Source: BD1-7 clade bacterium (GTDB taxonomy: Bacteria; Pseudomonadota; Gammaproteobacteria; Pseudomonadales; DT-91). Taken from it: DNA of 64,000 nucleotides. Location: positions 744,001-808,000 of the forward strand of contig CACSIO010000012.1 of the NCBI GenBank assembly GCA_902705865.1. Direction: 5' to 3'. Position 1 is the first letter of the stretch, and each line of letters opens with the position of its first letter. The position numbers were made by a program, and so were the translations under genes. Shown in pieces: positions 55,102-64,000 of this stretch. The notes below the pieces were generated by a model, which searched no databases, was not told the DNA's origin, and saw only the letters and a list, made by a program, of their open reading frames with translations.

Positions 55102-56088
55102 TTAGAAGCGGTATGATAATCCACCGGCGAAACCGCTTCCGTCAGTTTCGAATTTATTGTCACCAGTATCGTTAGTCAGTGTACTGATTGAATAGCTTGC
55201 TCGTAAAGCTAACGCAGGAATCGGAAACCATTGAATGCCAAGGTTAGCGGCGACTCCGTTAGTCTTTGTATCTGACTTGTTAGTTGACGAGCCTTGCGGC
55301 AGTGTTGTGACGCTTTCGCTATCAGAATTCGCCGTAAAGCGGTTTAGATTCGCGCTTAACCCTAAACTTTTAATGGGGTACCAAGTTACTCCAGCCCTCA
55401 GAGAGAAGCTAGAATTATCGGAGTTACTCTGTGCGATTGCGCTATCGAACTTCCCCGTGCCATTACCATAACCTAAGGAACCGTTTATCTGCAGGAACTG
55501 ATCGCTGGAACCTAGTGGCACAACACCTAAGTAGTTCACTGCCATTGAATAGCTATCGGATGCTGCTTCACTGCGAAATGGCGCGACATTGCCAAAGCCG
55601 GGGTTATCGGCGTAACTGCGGCCTCGGCTATATTGCAGCGAGCCCGTTAGCGTATGCCAGTCGCTAATATAAGCGCCAGCCTCTATGTTATAGCTTCTTT
55701 GTTCTTGTCGTTTCTCGCCGATATTGCTATTGACTGAAGCGCGGTAAATGATATTGCTGGTAACGCCTGAGTAACCGAGACCGATGTTTTCGGTTCTATT
55801 GTCTGAGATAACTCGATTGTAATTTAAGTCAAATGACGACGCTTTATCAAAGAACGCCGCGAGCGCAAGTGGGCCCTTTTCGATGCTTACTGGAGTTAGG
55901 TAAACGCGCATATCCACAGAATGTGATTTGAGCGGTGTTGACTTTGTTTTTGTTCCTGTTTCTTTGTGTTCGGTTTTAGATTTGTTGTAGCTACCGCCGT
56001 AATTCAGCTCAACCTGATAGGCGTGAGAAAGAGTGCTAGCAGCTGCCAAGCTAGCGACGACCAGGGTTTTGTACATCCTATTATCCAT
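55102..56088 (-). CDS. porin-like outer-membrane beta-barrel, copy 1
   Basis: 328 residues with a signal peptide (cleavage after THS-type 'LSHA', before YQVELNYGG). The mature protein is rich in alternating strands with Ser/Asn/Thr turns and ends in the aromatic FAGGLSYRF signature recognised by the Bam complex. A segment AAFFDKASSFDLNYN matches the neighbouring gene's AAFLNKASSVTGSM, so the two are paralogues. A putative channel or stabilising barrel; substrate unknown. It follows the second copy by 120 bp on the same strand but has a terminator between, so it is probably a separate unit. Confidence 0.75.
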   Translation of the reverse strand: MDNRMYKTLVVASLAAASTLSHAYQVELNYGGSYNKSKTEHKETGTKTKSTPLKSHSVDMRVYLTPVSIEKGPLALAAFFDKASSFDLNYNRVISDNRTENIGLGYSGVTSNIIYRASVNSNIGEKRQEQRSYNIEAGAYISDWHTLTGSLQYSRGRSYADNPGFGNVAPFRSEAASDSYSMAVNYLGVVPLGSSDQFLQINGSLGYGNGTGKFDSAIAQSNSDNSSFSLRAGVTWYPIKSLGLSANLNRFTANSDSESVTTLPQGSSTNKSDTKTNGVAANLGIQWFPIPALALRASYSISTLTNDTGDNKFETDGSGFAGGLSYRF

Positions 56089-56151
56089 TCATCGGTGCAA
56101 AAAAATTGGCGCGATAATAGCATCATTCAAAGTGTTAGTTCTATGGGCGAA

Positions 56152-56181
56152 AAAAAGGCCGATTTAGTAACCAGCCTTTTT
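56152..56181 (-). terminator. intrinsic terminator after porin copy 2
   Basis: AAAAAGGC (56152-56159) pairs with GCCTTTTT (56174-56181) around a 14-nt loop, with T-run on the minus strand. It follows the stop of the leftward porin copy 2 at 56209 by about 28 bp. Confidence 0.75.
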
Positions 56182-56208
56182 CTGACAGCGTATTACGGTA
56201 GGCGATGT

Positions 56209-57120
56209 TTAGAATCGGATACGAAGATCCAATGCAGCACCGGCCCCGTTGTTTTCTAACTTGTTGTCGTCATTTTCCAGTTCTTGGTTTTGTGCGTAAA
56301 ATTGTGCGCCAATGCGAAACTGCTCAACCGGATACCAATTAGCAAAAATAGTTGAACGTGCACGAGTTTCATCAACGTCGTCGGCGCCTGGTTGGCTGAT
56401 AGTACGCGACAGTGTTTGTAGCTCAGCACCTAAACCAAACTGTGGGAATGGGAAGTACGTGAATACGATATCAACGCCGCCACCGGTTGAATCTGTATCG
56501 CTAACGCCATTGTAGGTATCTGAAATAATCGATGCACGGGCATCAAGTGACATAGACATTTCGCTGGTGCCAACGGGAAAATAACCGTGGTAGTTCGCGC
56601 CTAAATCAAAGCCGTTAAATGAACCAACAAAGTCATCGCCACTTCGGAAGGTAACGTCACCAGTTACAGAGTGATTATCGCCAATGTAGGAACCAAAGCC
56701 AAATGAGGACATCTGGGTCTTAGAGCCATCATCGTTGTCTTTGCTCGTTGCAATGGATGCATCGAAGATAAAATCATTAACGACTGCACGGCCACCCAGT
56801 GAAAAACTGTTTGTCGTCGATTTGTCGTCGTCATCGGAATCTTCGACCTTGCGTTCTTCAAGCAGCATGCTGCCCGTTACACTCGATGCTTTATTCAGAA
56901 ACGCCGCTTCGTTCCAGGCGCCTTTGGAAACATCGATATCCTGCAAATAGACGGTTAAATCGACCTGGTGATCAAGTAGTTCTTGTTTGTCCCCTTTATC
57001 GCCATCCATTTCTGGCTGAGTCGTTCCGCCACTAAGGGTATAAGTCCCTTCAAAGTTGTATGCATGGGTAGAGGAGGCACATGCCAGAATGGCAGACGCA
57101 AGCAGAGTACGTTTTAGCAT
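56209..57120 (-). CDS. porin-like outer-membrane beta-barrel, copy 2
   Basis: 303 residues from the ATG with AAGGATG upstream at 57120; twelve more codons upstream are not needed. The signal peptide ends around STHA, then YNFEGTYTLSGG. The mature chain has an acidic Asp/Asn-rich turn (KVEDSDDDDKSTTN), alternating strands and a terminal RIRF. Like copy 1 it has an AFLNKASS motif. The two barrels may be general porins for different conditions. This copy is the first met downstream of the divergent arc promoter region (224-bp gap). Confidence 0.75.
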   Translation of the reverse strand: MLKRTLLASAILACASSTHAYNFEGTYTLSGGTTQPEMDGDKGDKQELLDHQVDLTVYLQDIDVSKGAWNEAAFLNKASSVTGSMLLEERKVEDSDDDDKSTTNSFSLGGRAVVNDFIFDASIATSKDNDDGSKTQMSSFGFGSYIGDNHSVTGDVTFRSGDDFVGSFNGFDLGANYHGYFPVGTSEMSMSLDARASIISDTYNGVSDTDSTGGGVDIVFTYFPFPQFGLGAELQTLSRTISQPGADDVDETRARSTIFANWYPVEQFRIGAQFYAQNQELENDDNKLENNGAGAALDLRIRF

Positions 57121-57266
57121 TTTTTCATCCTTAAAAATCGTATTGTTATAACACAATGTTCCATTGTGGTGCGCTGATTATAAGGATCATGTTTTTTGTT
57201 AGTCAAGAGGCTGGCTTTATTTACTTGGATTCTTGAGTGTTCTGCTGTTCCCGATGCTGTGCGTTA

Positions 57267-57289
57267 TTGCGTTAGTTTCACTAATGCAA
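57267..57289. promoter_or_regulatory. near-palindrome upstream of arcA
   Basis: TTGCGTTAG (57267-57275), TTTCA, then CTAATGCAA (57281-57289) is an inverted repeat with one mismatch. It lies 55 bp before the arcA start and would suit a dimeric repressor or activator. It does not match the FNR/ANR consensus TTGAT-N4-ATCAA, and no such box was found in this gap. Confidence 0.5.
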
Positions 57290-57344
57290 CTTTGTTGGTA
57301 CGAAGTGTCTTATAGATGTGTAACTTTTGATCAGGTAAATGCCT

Positions 57345-58577
57345 ATGCACACATCGCGTTGCTATGTTGGCTCCGAAACGGGGCGTTTACGCCGAGTGAT
57401 TCTTCACAGACCTGGGTTGGATCTCGAACGACTAACACCGTCAAATCGTGAAGGATTATTATTTGATGATGTGCTGAATGTAGAGCGAGCAGGCAAAGAG
57501 CATGACTACTTTGCTCAGACGCTGCGTGATGAAGGTGTTGAAGTACACCTGCTGAGAAATCTCTTAGCCGATGTGTTGGAAAACTCAGATGCGCGGCAGT
57601 GGCTTCTGCAGCAACAATGCTCAGCCTACTTTTTAGGTACCAAACTCGCTGATGAAGTGCGCGAATATCTATTAGGTATGTCAGCCCTTGATATGGCGAC
57701 TTATCTGATTTGTGGGCTAACTCGTAGCGAGCTACCCGGGCGTTCGGATTCCCTAGTGGAAACCGTTAAGGGGCCATACGATTTCATCCTGCCGCCGCTG
57801 CCCAACCATCTATTTACCCGCGATACTTCCTGTTGGATTTTTAATGGCGTTAGCGTTAATCCGATGGCGAAACAGGCGCGTCGAAGAGAAACTGCCAATC
57901 TGCGAGCGATCTATAACTTCCATCCGTTGTTTTCTAGCCAGCCGTTCGATTTTTGGTACGGCAATAATGATCGAAAGTATGAAGGCGCCACCGTTGAAGG
58001 CGGTGATGTGATGATCATTGGTAACGGTTTGGTATTGATTGGGCTTGGCGAGCGAACCACCCCTCAGGCTGTTGAGCTATTGGCAACTGCGCTCTTTCAA
58101 GCGGGGGCGGCTCGGCAGGTTATTGCGGTGAAGCTTCCTAAAGCTCGATCAAGCATGCATCTGGATACCGTCATGACCATGTTGGATAGGGACTGTTTTA
58201 CGATTTTTCCTGAAGTGATGCAATCGACTGAGTGTTGGCGAATCACCCAAGGTTCCGGCAACAAATCATTGAAGATCGAATCCCTTGGTGAACGCCTGTT
58301 TGATACGTTGAAAGACCATCTTGGCGTTGACCGGTTGCGCTTGATTGAAACCGGTGGCGATGTATTTCAACAAGAGCGCGAACAATGGAATGACGCCAAT
58401 AACGTGCTAACTATCCGCCCCGGTGTTGTGGTCGGCTATGAGCATAACGCCCGAACTGTTTCGCGAATGCGTGAAGCCGGTATTACTGTGATGACGATAC
58501 CGGGCAGTGAACTTGGGCGTGGTCGCGGCGGTGCGCGATGCATGAGTTGTCCGTTTGATCGGGATGATATCGACTAA
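57345..58577 (+). CDS. arcA: arginine deiminase ArcA
   Basis: 410 residues. The catalytic features are visible: FTRDTSCWI (substrate Asp), a histidine in MHLDTVMTMLD, and the nucleophilic Cys in RCMSCPFDRDD near the end. It hydrolyses arginine to citrulline and ammonia, the first step of the ADI pathway. The start at 57345 has AGG about 9 bp upstream; the ATG at 57339 is too close to it. The order arcA-arcB-arcC-arcD differs from the Pseudomonas order arcDABC. It begins a four-gene unit with gaps of 25-50 bp. Confidence 0.97.
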   Translation: MHTSRCYVGSETGRLRRVILHRPGLDLERLTPSNREGLLFDDVLNVERAGKEHDYFAQTLRDEGVEVHLLRNLLADVLENSDARQWLLQQQCSAYFLGTKLADEVREYLLGMSALDMATYLICGLTRSELPGRSDSLVETVKGPYDFILPPLPNHLFTRDTSCWIFNGVSVNPMAKQARRRETANLRAIYNFHPLFSSQPFDFWYGNNDRKYEGATVEGGDVMIIGNGLVLIGLGERTTPQAVELLATALFQAGAARQVIAVKLPKARSSMHLDTVMTMLDRDCFTIFPEVMQSTECWRITQGSGNKSLKIESLGERLFDTLKDHLGVDRLRLIETGGDVFQQEREQWNDANNVLTIRPGVVVGYEHNARTVSRMREAGITVMTIPGSELGRGRGGARCMSCPFDRDDID

Positions 58578-58625
58578 ATCTGACGGGCAGTCCATTTGCT
58601 GTTGTATTCATTAGGAGATAAACCG

Positions 58626-59627
58626 ATGAGCTTTCACTTGCGAGATCGCAGCCTGACATCTTTAGACGTATTAACGCCAAAAGAAATACGATTTTTACTC
58701 GACTTGTCTGCCGACCTGAAAATGGCGAAGTATTCCGGATCGGAGCGCCAACGTCTAACCGGCAAGAATATCGCGCTGATTTTTGAAAAATCCTCGACAC
58801 GAACCCGTTGTGCCTTTGAAGTTGCAGCTTATGATCAAGGCGCCAATGTGACATACCTTGGCCCCAGCGGTTCGCAGATTGGTTACAAGGAATCCATGAA
58901 AGACACCGCTCGGGTGCTTGGGCGGATGTATGATGCAATCGAGTACCGAGGTTTTTCTCAGCACAATGTTGATGTGCTTAAAGCCAACTCCAATGTACCC
59001 GTCTGGAATGGGTTAACCGATGAATATCATCCGACCCAGATTCTTGCCGACCTGTTAACCATGAGAGAGCACAGTGACAAACCGCTGAGAGATGTGCGGT
59101 TCTGCTTTTTAGGTGATGGCGACAACAATATGGGGCGCTCACTGATGATTGGTGCGGCGCAAATGGGGATGGATTTCCGCATGGCGAGCCCGGTTAACTG
59201 TCAGCCAGATAAGAACTTTATTCGCCAATGCAATAAAATTGCCAAGGCGACGGATGCCCGGTTGCTGGTCACTGATGATGCCGAACGCGCAGTTAAAGGC
59301 TGCGATTACCTGTATACCGATGTGTGGGTATCGATGGGAGAGCCTGACGATGTCTGGGAAAAACGCATCAAGGCGCTGTTACCGTATCAGGTGAACGCCA
59401 AGCTGATGAAAGCAACCGGAAATCGACAGTGCAAGTTCATGCATTGCCTGCCAGCATTCCATAATCGCGAAACCGTGAAAGGTGAAGAAATCTTCGCTCG
59501 GTTTGGGCTTGATGCTTTGGAAGTGACCGATGAAGTATTCGAGTCGGAAGCATCGATTGTTTTTGATCAAGCTGAAAATCGGTTACATACGATTAAGGCC
59601 GTGATGGTCGCGAGTCTGTGTTTTTAA
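58626..59627 (+). CDS. arcB: catabolic ornithine carbamoyltransferase ArcB
   Basis: 333 residues. OTC motifs are complete: [15 protein letters not shown] for carbamoyl phosphate binding, [12 protein letters not shown] with the catalytic Cys, and [17 protein letters not shown]. In the arc context it runs phosphorolysis of citrulline to ornithine and carbamoyl phosphate. AGGAGAT precedes the ATG (the frame extends upstream without a better site). It lies 48 bp downstream of arcA. Length and position support the catabolic form; a biosynthetic ArgF cannot be excluded from sequence alone. Confidence 0.96.
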   Translation: MSFHLRDRSLTSLDVLTPKEIRFLLDLSADLKMAKYSGSERQRLTGKNIALIFEKSSTRTRCAFEVAAYDQGANVTYLGPSGSQIGYKESMKDTARVLGRMYDAIEYRGFSQHNVDVLKANSNVPVWNGLTDEYHPTQILADLLTMREHSDKPLRDVRFCFLGDGDNNMGRSLMIGAAQMGMDFRMASPVNCQPDKNFIRQCNKIAKATDARLLVTDDAERAVKGCDYLYTDVWVSMGEPDDVWEKRIKALLPYQVNAKLMKATGNRQCKFMHCLPAFHNRETVKGEEIFARFGLDALEVTDEVFESEASIVFDQAENRLHTIKAVMVASLCF

Positions 59628-59676
59628 CGTTAGATCGATAATTTAACATGCAGGTCTGAAGCGTCTGGAGGTTAAT

Positions 59677-60606
59677 GTGAAGCTGGTTGTTGCACTGGGT
59701 GGAAATGCATTGCTGCGCCGGGGCGAGCCGATGGAACAGCAGGTTCAAACTGACAATATTGATGTGGCGGCACGTGTGATCGCGCGGGCCAGTGACAAAC
59801 ACCAATTGGTGATTACTCACGGTAACGGCCCCCAAGTGGGGCTTTTAGCCTTACAAAACGATGCGTATAAGGGCGTTAGCCCCTACACGCTTGATGTGCT
59901 CGGCGCAGAAACCGAAGGCATGATCGGCTACCTGTTGGCACAAGGGCTGCGTAACCATAGTAAGCGCGATGTGATAGCGATGCTGACGCAAACACGGGTC
60001 AATATAGATGATCCGGCTTTTCGACAGCCGACCAAGTTTGTTGGGCCTATTTATGATGAAGACACTTCGCGTCGCCTCGCAGCAGAAAAAGGCTGGCGTA
60101 TGCGATTAGACGGTGAGGCGTATCGTCGAGTTGTTCCATCACCACGCCCACTCTCTATCGTTGAAGAACCGATCATTCGACAGTTGATAGAAACGCCCGA
60201 ACTGCTGGTTGTTTGTACCGGTGGCGGTGGTGTTCCCGTGGTTGAAGATAAGGGCTTAATCTGTGGCGTCGAAGCGGTGGTTGATAAAGATGCCGCGTCG
60301 AATGTTCTTGGCAAGGCGATCGGTGCAGAGGGGCTTATCATGTTGACGGACGTTGAGTGTGTGGAATCACATTTTCATCAGCCGGGTTCGCGGCGCATAC
60401 ACAGTGCCTCGCCGGATGCGATGACGGCGTTTTCATTTGCTACGGGCTCGATGGGGCCTAAAGTCGAAGCGGCGTGTGACTTTGTACGTTCTGGTGGTTT
60501 GTTTGCAGCGATTGGCGCTTTATCTGATCTTGATCGCATTCTAAAACGCGAAAAAGGCACGTTTATTGTGAGTGATGAAAACCATTTGCAGTTTTATGAA
60601 GACTAA
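59677..60606 (+). CDS. arcC: carbamate kinase ArcC
   Basis: 309 residues. It starts at GTG with GGAGG in front and has KLVVALGGNALLRRGEPM at the N-terminus, THGNGPQVGLLALQN, and a C-terminal GSMGPKVEAACDFV region typical of carbamate kinases. It makes ATP from carbamoyl phosphate and ADP, the energy-yielding step of the ADI pathway. It follows arcB by 49 bp and precedes arcD by 26 bp. No unusual features. Confidence 0.97.
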   Translation: MKLVVALGGNALLRRGEPMEQQVQTDNIDVAARVIARASDKHQLVITHGNGPQVGLLALQNDAYKGVSPYTLDVLGAETEGMIGYLLAQGLRNHSKRDVIAMLTQTRVNIDDPAFRQPTKFVGPIYDEDTSRRLAAEKGWRMRLDGEAYRRVVPSPRPLSIVEEPIIRQLIETPELLVVCTGGGGVPVVEDKGLICGVEAVVDKDAASNVLGKAIGAEGLIMLTDVECVESHFHQPGSRRIHSASPDAMTAFSFATGSMGPKVEAACDFVRSGGLFAAIGALSDLDRILKREKGTFIVSDENHLQFYED

Positions 60607-60632
60607 CGCTAACCATCTGATGCGAGGCGTCT

Positions 60633-62084
60633 ATGTCTGATTCGACGCCTAGCGAAACGTCTAATTCAGCAAGCCAAAAACTGGGTCTGTTTAGCCTGAT
60701 CGCGCTAACGGTCGGCGCTATGGTAGGTGGCGGGATTTGGTCACTGCCACAAAACATGGCGGATTCTGCAGCTCTCGGCGCGATTGTTATTGCCTGGGGA
60801 ATTACCGCCATAGGTATGTGGATGCTGACGCAGGTGTTTGCCGATTTACGGGAGCGTCGGCCGGAGCTAGAAGATGGCGTGTACACCTACGCCAAAGCTG
60901 GTTTTGGCGGGTTTGTTGGGTTCAACTCGGCATGGGGTTATTGGGTCAGTGCCTGGATAGGCAATGTTTCCTATGCCGTATTGATGTTCAGTGCCTTGGG
61001 GTATTTTTTTCCGGCGTTTGGCGCAGGCAATACGCTGGCTGCGCTAATTGGCCAAAGTATCATGTTGTGGGTATTTCACGGGTTGGTGTTAAGAGGCGTT
61101 AGGGAAGCGGCGTTTATCAACCTGGTTGCCAGTATCTGCAAAGTTATACCGATTGTTCTATTTCTCATACTTGTCAGTATGGCGTTTCGTTGGCCTTTGT
61201 TTAGTCACGATATCTGGGGCTCGGCACTGCATTTACCCTTACTCAGTCAAATCAAAAGTACCATGTTGGTCACCGCATGGGTATTTGTTGGCATTGAAGG
61301 TGCGTTAGTTGAGTCTTCTCGGGCACGCAAGGCTGCGGATGTTTCACGCGCGACCTTTATCGGCTTTGCGTTAACGTTGATTCTGTATGTTGCCATCAGT
61401 GTGTTGTCTTTTGGGATTGTTTCCCAATCTGCGTTAGCACACGCGCAAAACCCATCCATGGCATATGTGTTGGAGCAAGTTATCGGCAAAACCGGCGCAT
61501 TGATTGTGACGATTGGCTTGGTTCTATCGTTGCTGGGTGCTTGGTTAAATTGGACGCTTCTCTGCGTGCAATTGCCTTTTGATTGCGCGCGTGGTGGTGG
61601 AATGCCGCGTATTTTCGCGAAAGAAAACAAAAATGCATCACCGGCTCCTGTGTTATGGCTGACAAACGGTCTTATTCAGGTCTTTCTGGTGATCACGTTT
61701 TTCTCCCAAGATACCTATCTCGGCTTGGTAAAGTTGGCAACCAGTTGTGTCTTGGTGCCTTATCTGTTGTGCGCGCTGTATGCTGTGAAACTGCACGTGC
61801 AAGAGCCCGACAGTAACCGACGGCAGCAGTTTAGCCGCTGTGCTGTTGCCATCGGTGCAAGTCTCTATGCCGTTTGGATTTTGTATGCTGCTGGTGCTGA
61901 ACTATTGCTGCAGAGCACCTTGCTGTATGCGCTCGGAATTGGTTTTTACGTTTGGGCGAAACGCGAAGCGGCCGCAGATGCCGAAGGGCCGGTACCTACT
62001 TTCTATCGTTATGAAAGCGTTATCGCAGCGGCGCTCGTGCTGGCAGGTTTATGGGAAATAGGGCGCATGTTAGGTTTCGTTTGA
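60633..62084 (+). CDS. arcD: arginine/ornithine antiporter ArcD
   Basis: 483 residues with about twelve membrane segments, APC superfamily. The N-terminus has KLGLFSLIALTVGAMVGGGIWSLPQNMAD (in pieces), the GGGIWSLP signature of basic amino-acid antiporters, and WVFVGIEGALVESSRARKAADV in the middle. It exchanges external arginine for internal ornithine, so the pathway needs no net energy for uptake. GAGG precedes the ATG. It is the last gene of the unit and is convergent with the next porin gene, 24 bp apart. Confidence 0.95.
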   Translation: MSDSTPSETSNSASQKLGLFSLIALTVGAMVGGGIWSLPQNMADSAALGAIVIAWGITAIGMWMLTQVFADLRERRPELEDGVYTYAKAGFGGFVGFNSAWGYWVSAWIGNVSYAVLMFSALGYFFPAFGAGNTLAALIGQSIMLWVFHGLVLRGVREAAFINLVASICKVIPIVLFLILVSMAFRWPLFSHDIWGSALHLPLLSQIKSTMLVTAWVFVGIEGALVESSRARKAADVSRATFIGFALTLILYVAISVLSFGIVSQSALAHAQNPSMAYVLEQVIGKTGALIVTIGLVLSLLGAWLNWTLLCVQLPFDCARGGGMPRIFAKENKNASPAPVLWLTNGLIQVFLVITFFSQDTYLGLVKLATSCVLVPYLLCALYAVKLHVQEPDSNRRQQFSRCAVAIGASLYAVWILYAAGAELLLQSTLLYALGIGFYVWAKREAAADAEGPVPTFYRYESVIAAALVLAGLWEIGRMLGFV

Positions 62085-62108
62085 GCGCGCTTGAACGTCT
62101 GAGTGGTA

Positions 62109-63443
62109 TCAAAAGTCGTAACTGAAAATCAATAAGAAGTACTCGACGGTTTTGCTGCCGCCAGTCCATTGTGTTGCGCCCTCTAGTGGTGCTGTTATCG
62201 CCCCAACAAATGACAACTTCATGGTATCGGTAGGCCGCCAATCGGCGATCAAGTTGTATTCTTGAGCAAAGGCCGGATCGGTCACAGGCTCGAAGGAATC
62301 AGTAAGCTGCCCACCGTTTGCTGTGTTGGCTAAAAAGTAGTAATACAACACGGATAGCGTCCATTCTTTTGATGGAGCCATAACCAATTTAGCCTGGTGA
62401 GAGGCGAGGTTGGTATTGGTCAGAATATACTGGCCGAGGTATTCGCCCTGATACCAAGTTCCCCATGTGGTGCTGCTGTAAAATAGAGGGTCATAGTCAT
62501 TATCAAAGGATGCATAACGATACGACAGCCGCGGTGAGAATGGCCCGCCAAAATTCCAGGAACCTTCAGTAAACCAAGCGTTTTTTTGCAGATTTAGTGC
62601 GCCACGATGTTGCCATACGTATTGGGTATCCATGCCCCAGCCTGGATTGTTGTCGGCGTTGTAGGTCGCTCTCACGCTAGCGTCGAAGGTGTTGCGTCGA
62701 TCTTTATCGTCTGATGCAAAAACATCCACGATGATGGCACCGAATAACCAATTATCACCAAACTTAAGATCCGTGTTAATACCGGCCAGATGTGTGTCTG
62801 AGTAGGGGAGATCATCACGGCTTAAATAAAACACATTCACGGAGGCATTCTTGTTGATATCGATGTCGGCGGTTGCCGAGTTGTACCAACTGGAGTGAGG
62901 CCCAATCCACAATGAGCCGCGTTTACCGCCATCGGCTCCGCCTTTGGCAATCAGAAAGCTGCGCCCAACACGGTAGTTTTGGCGTCCAATCGCTAGATTG
63001 ACGGCGTTGTATCCCATATCAAACATGTTGCCTGACTGCCAGCCAACGACGGCTTCATGCAGTTCCAAGCGATTGACATATTTTGAGTCGGGATTAGAAA
63101 TACTGGCATCGTAGCCGCCGCTGGAAATACCCAAAACGGAGACTTCTGCCCACACGGCGGATTTGTCGAGATCCCAGAAACCTGCACCGCCAAAGTTGAC
63201 GACAGATTCATACCAGCTGGTCGCATGCTCACCCCTGCGCTGGCGATCTCGCCCGAACAGGTTGTTGGCAACCGAGATACCGGCAAGATCAACGCTGAAA
63301 ATAGGCCGATAGGCCAAATCGCCTGAGCGATCCATCTGCTCTTCTTGAGGCGCTACCGCTTGGCTCATCGCACTGATAACACACAGTATTATCAGTGCCG
63401 TAGGTTTACGGAAGATATTTAAGCGGGTAGATAGTCGTTTCAT
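62109..63443 (-). CDS. outer-membrane porin, AlgE-like barrel
   Basis: 444 residues from the ATG at 63443 with AAGGA 6 bp upstream (the upstream codons give no better start). A signal peptide ends near SQAVA. The mature chain has many alternating strands, aromatic girdles, an NLAIGRQNYRVGRSFLI segment reminiscent of alginate-export-type porins, and ends VEYFLLIFSYDF with a terminal Phe. The substrate is unknown; the alginate link is only a structural resemblance. It is convergent with arcD and divergent from the aldo/keto reductase gene (243-bp gap). Confidence 0.75.
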   Translation of the reverse strand: MKRLSTRLNIFRKPTALIILCVISAMSQAVAPQEEQMDRSGDLAYRPIFSVDLAGISVANNLFGRDRQRRGEHATSWYESVVNFGGAGFWDLDKSAVWAEVSVLGISSGGYDASISNPDSKYVNRLELHEAVVGWQSGNMFDMGYNAVNLAIGRQNYRVGRSFLIAKGGADGGKRGSLWIGPHSSWYNSATADIDINKNASVNVFYLSRDDLPYSDTHLAGINTDLKFGDNWLFGAIIVDVFASDDKDRRNTFDASVRATYNADNNPGWGMDTQYVWQHRGALNLQKNAWFTEGSWNFGGPFSPRLSYRYASFDNDYDPLFYSSTTWGTWYQGEYLGQYILTNTNLASHQAKLVMAPSKEWTLSVLYYYFLANTANGGQLTDSFEPVTDPAFAQEYNLIADWRPTDTMKLSFVGAITAPLEGATQWTGGSKTVEYFLLIFSYDF

Positions 63444-63686
63444 GGCGTCCTTGCCCAATTCAGTCAGATCACTTGCAGGTGTTTCCATCTCACTGATAAC
63501 CGGCGACCTTATTATTGCGCTTCGGTTGTTGTGGTTTACCTGATGGTTAAGATTATAGACGGTAGATTTGAGGGTGCAGTTTACTCGATGCACAGGTCAT
63601 CAAAGCCTTCATATGAATTGTGTTTGATGAAATGGTTTGGCATTGTGGTGTTCTAATTTCATGGAATCAAAACTAGGAGAGTAACG

Positions 63687-64000
63687 ATGCAATTACCCCT
63701 TCGCCAGTTTGGCCAGACCGATATGAAAATCAGCGCCTTGGGGCTAGGAACGTGGCAGTTTTCCGGGGGGAAGGGGATGGTTGGCGGCTATTGGGACGCT
63801 TTAGATGAAGTCACCAGTCGAGAGATTGTTAACTGCGCGGTGAACGGTGGAATCAACTGGTTTGACACAGCACAGGTATACGGCGGTGGTGAATCTGAGC
63901 GTAACCTGAGCAAGGCACTGACGTCCGCGGGCATTGCCAAAGAGGATGTGCATATCGCTACAAAATGGTGGCCGGTGATGAAAACCGCTGGGAACCTGAA
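63687..64000 (+). CDS. aldo/keto reductase, N-terminal part (3' end outside window)
   Basis: About 104 residues are in view before the window ends. It starts at ATG with AGGAGA 6 bp upstream: MQLPLRQFGQTDMKISALGLG followed by TWQFSGG. GGINWFDTAQVYGGGESERNL contains the catalytic Asp and Tyr, and HIATKWW contains the Lys of the (alpha/beta)8 AKR fold. It reduces carbonyl substrates with NAD(P)H. The substrate and the C-terminal determinants are outside the window. Confidence 0.93.
   Translation, partial: MQLPLRQFGQTDMKISALGLGTWQFSGGKGMVGGYWDALDEVTSREIVNCAVNGGINWFDTAQVYGGGESERNLSKALTSAGIAKEDVHIATKWWPVMKTAGNL

Overview
The window is a chromosomal segment of a Gram-negative bacterium, most likely a marine-type gammaproteobacterium. 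The evidence is a complete type VI secretion system (T6SS), a mutS-fdxA neighbourhood, RND efflux, several outer-membrane beta-barrels and Lnt-like and Lrp-like proteins. GC content looks moderate (high 40s percent by eye). No rRNA, tRNA, CRISPR array, insertion sequence or prophage was recognised, and I cannot name the genus.

Layout. (1) 1-773: the 3' end of an MtfA-type metallopeptidase gene and a small exported protein. (2) 808-31409: a roughly 30.6-kb T6SS locus built as two divergent arms around a 673-bp regulatory region (13685-14357). The leftward arm is vgrG-tagH(FHA)-tssJ-tssK-tssL-tssM-tagF/pppA fusion. The rightward arm is tssA-tssB-tssC-hcp-tagJ-tssE-tssF-tssG-tssH(clpV), followed by an accessory module: DUF6484-type spike-like protein, DUF4150 PAAR-like tip, HEAT-repeat protein, DUF2169 protein, an unassigned 253-aa protein and a ketosynthase-like protein. 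All 13 core components (TssA-M) are present and look intact. (3) 31539-36457: a secreted PLC-like/lectin protein, divergent from an AraC-type regulator that is translationally coupled to an Lnt-like amidohydrolase, then a lysozyme-fold protein. (4) 36915-41629: small genes, fdxA, mutS and a DUF3081 gene. (5) 41747-52067: a tripartite-pump operon with two adaptor lipoproteins and one RND permease, a LysE exporter, an MHS-type transporter, and an Lrp regulator divergent from leuA. (6) 52213-57120: a Kelch/Asp-box lipoprotein and two related porin-like barrels. (7) 57345-62084: the arginine deiminase operon arcA-arcB-arcC-arcD, then a porin, then the start of an aldo/keto reductase gene.

How the parts work together. 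In the T6SS, TssJLM form the membrane complex, TssEFGK with VgrG the baseplate, TssBC the sheath, Hcp the tube, and TssA primes assembly. ClpV with TagJ recycles the sheath. FHA, TagF and PppA form a post-translational control set, although no PpkA kinase gene lies in this window. The rightward tail module looks like a cargo-loading or tip module with no obvious toxin domain. The arc genes would convert arginine to ornithine, ammonia and CO2 with one ATP per arginine, fed by ArcD arginine/ornithine exchange.

The most notable non-coding signals are three. The tssA leader carries an inverted repeat whose right arm recurs directly in front of the tssA start codon. Paired ACTCAA/TTGAGT palindromes lie between the PLC-like gene and the araC-type gene. 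A near-palindrome lies upstream of arcA.
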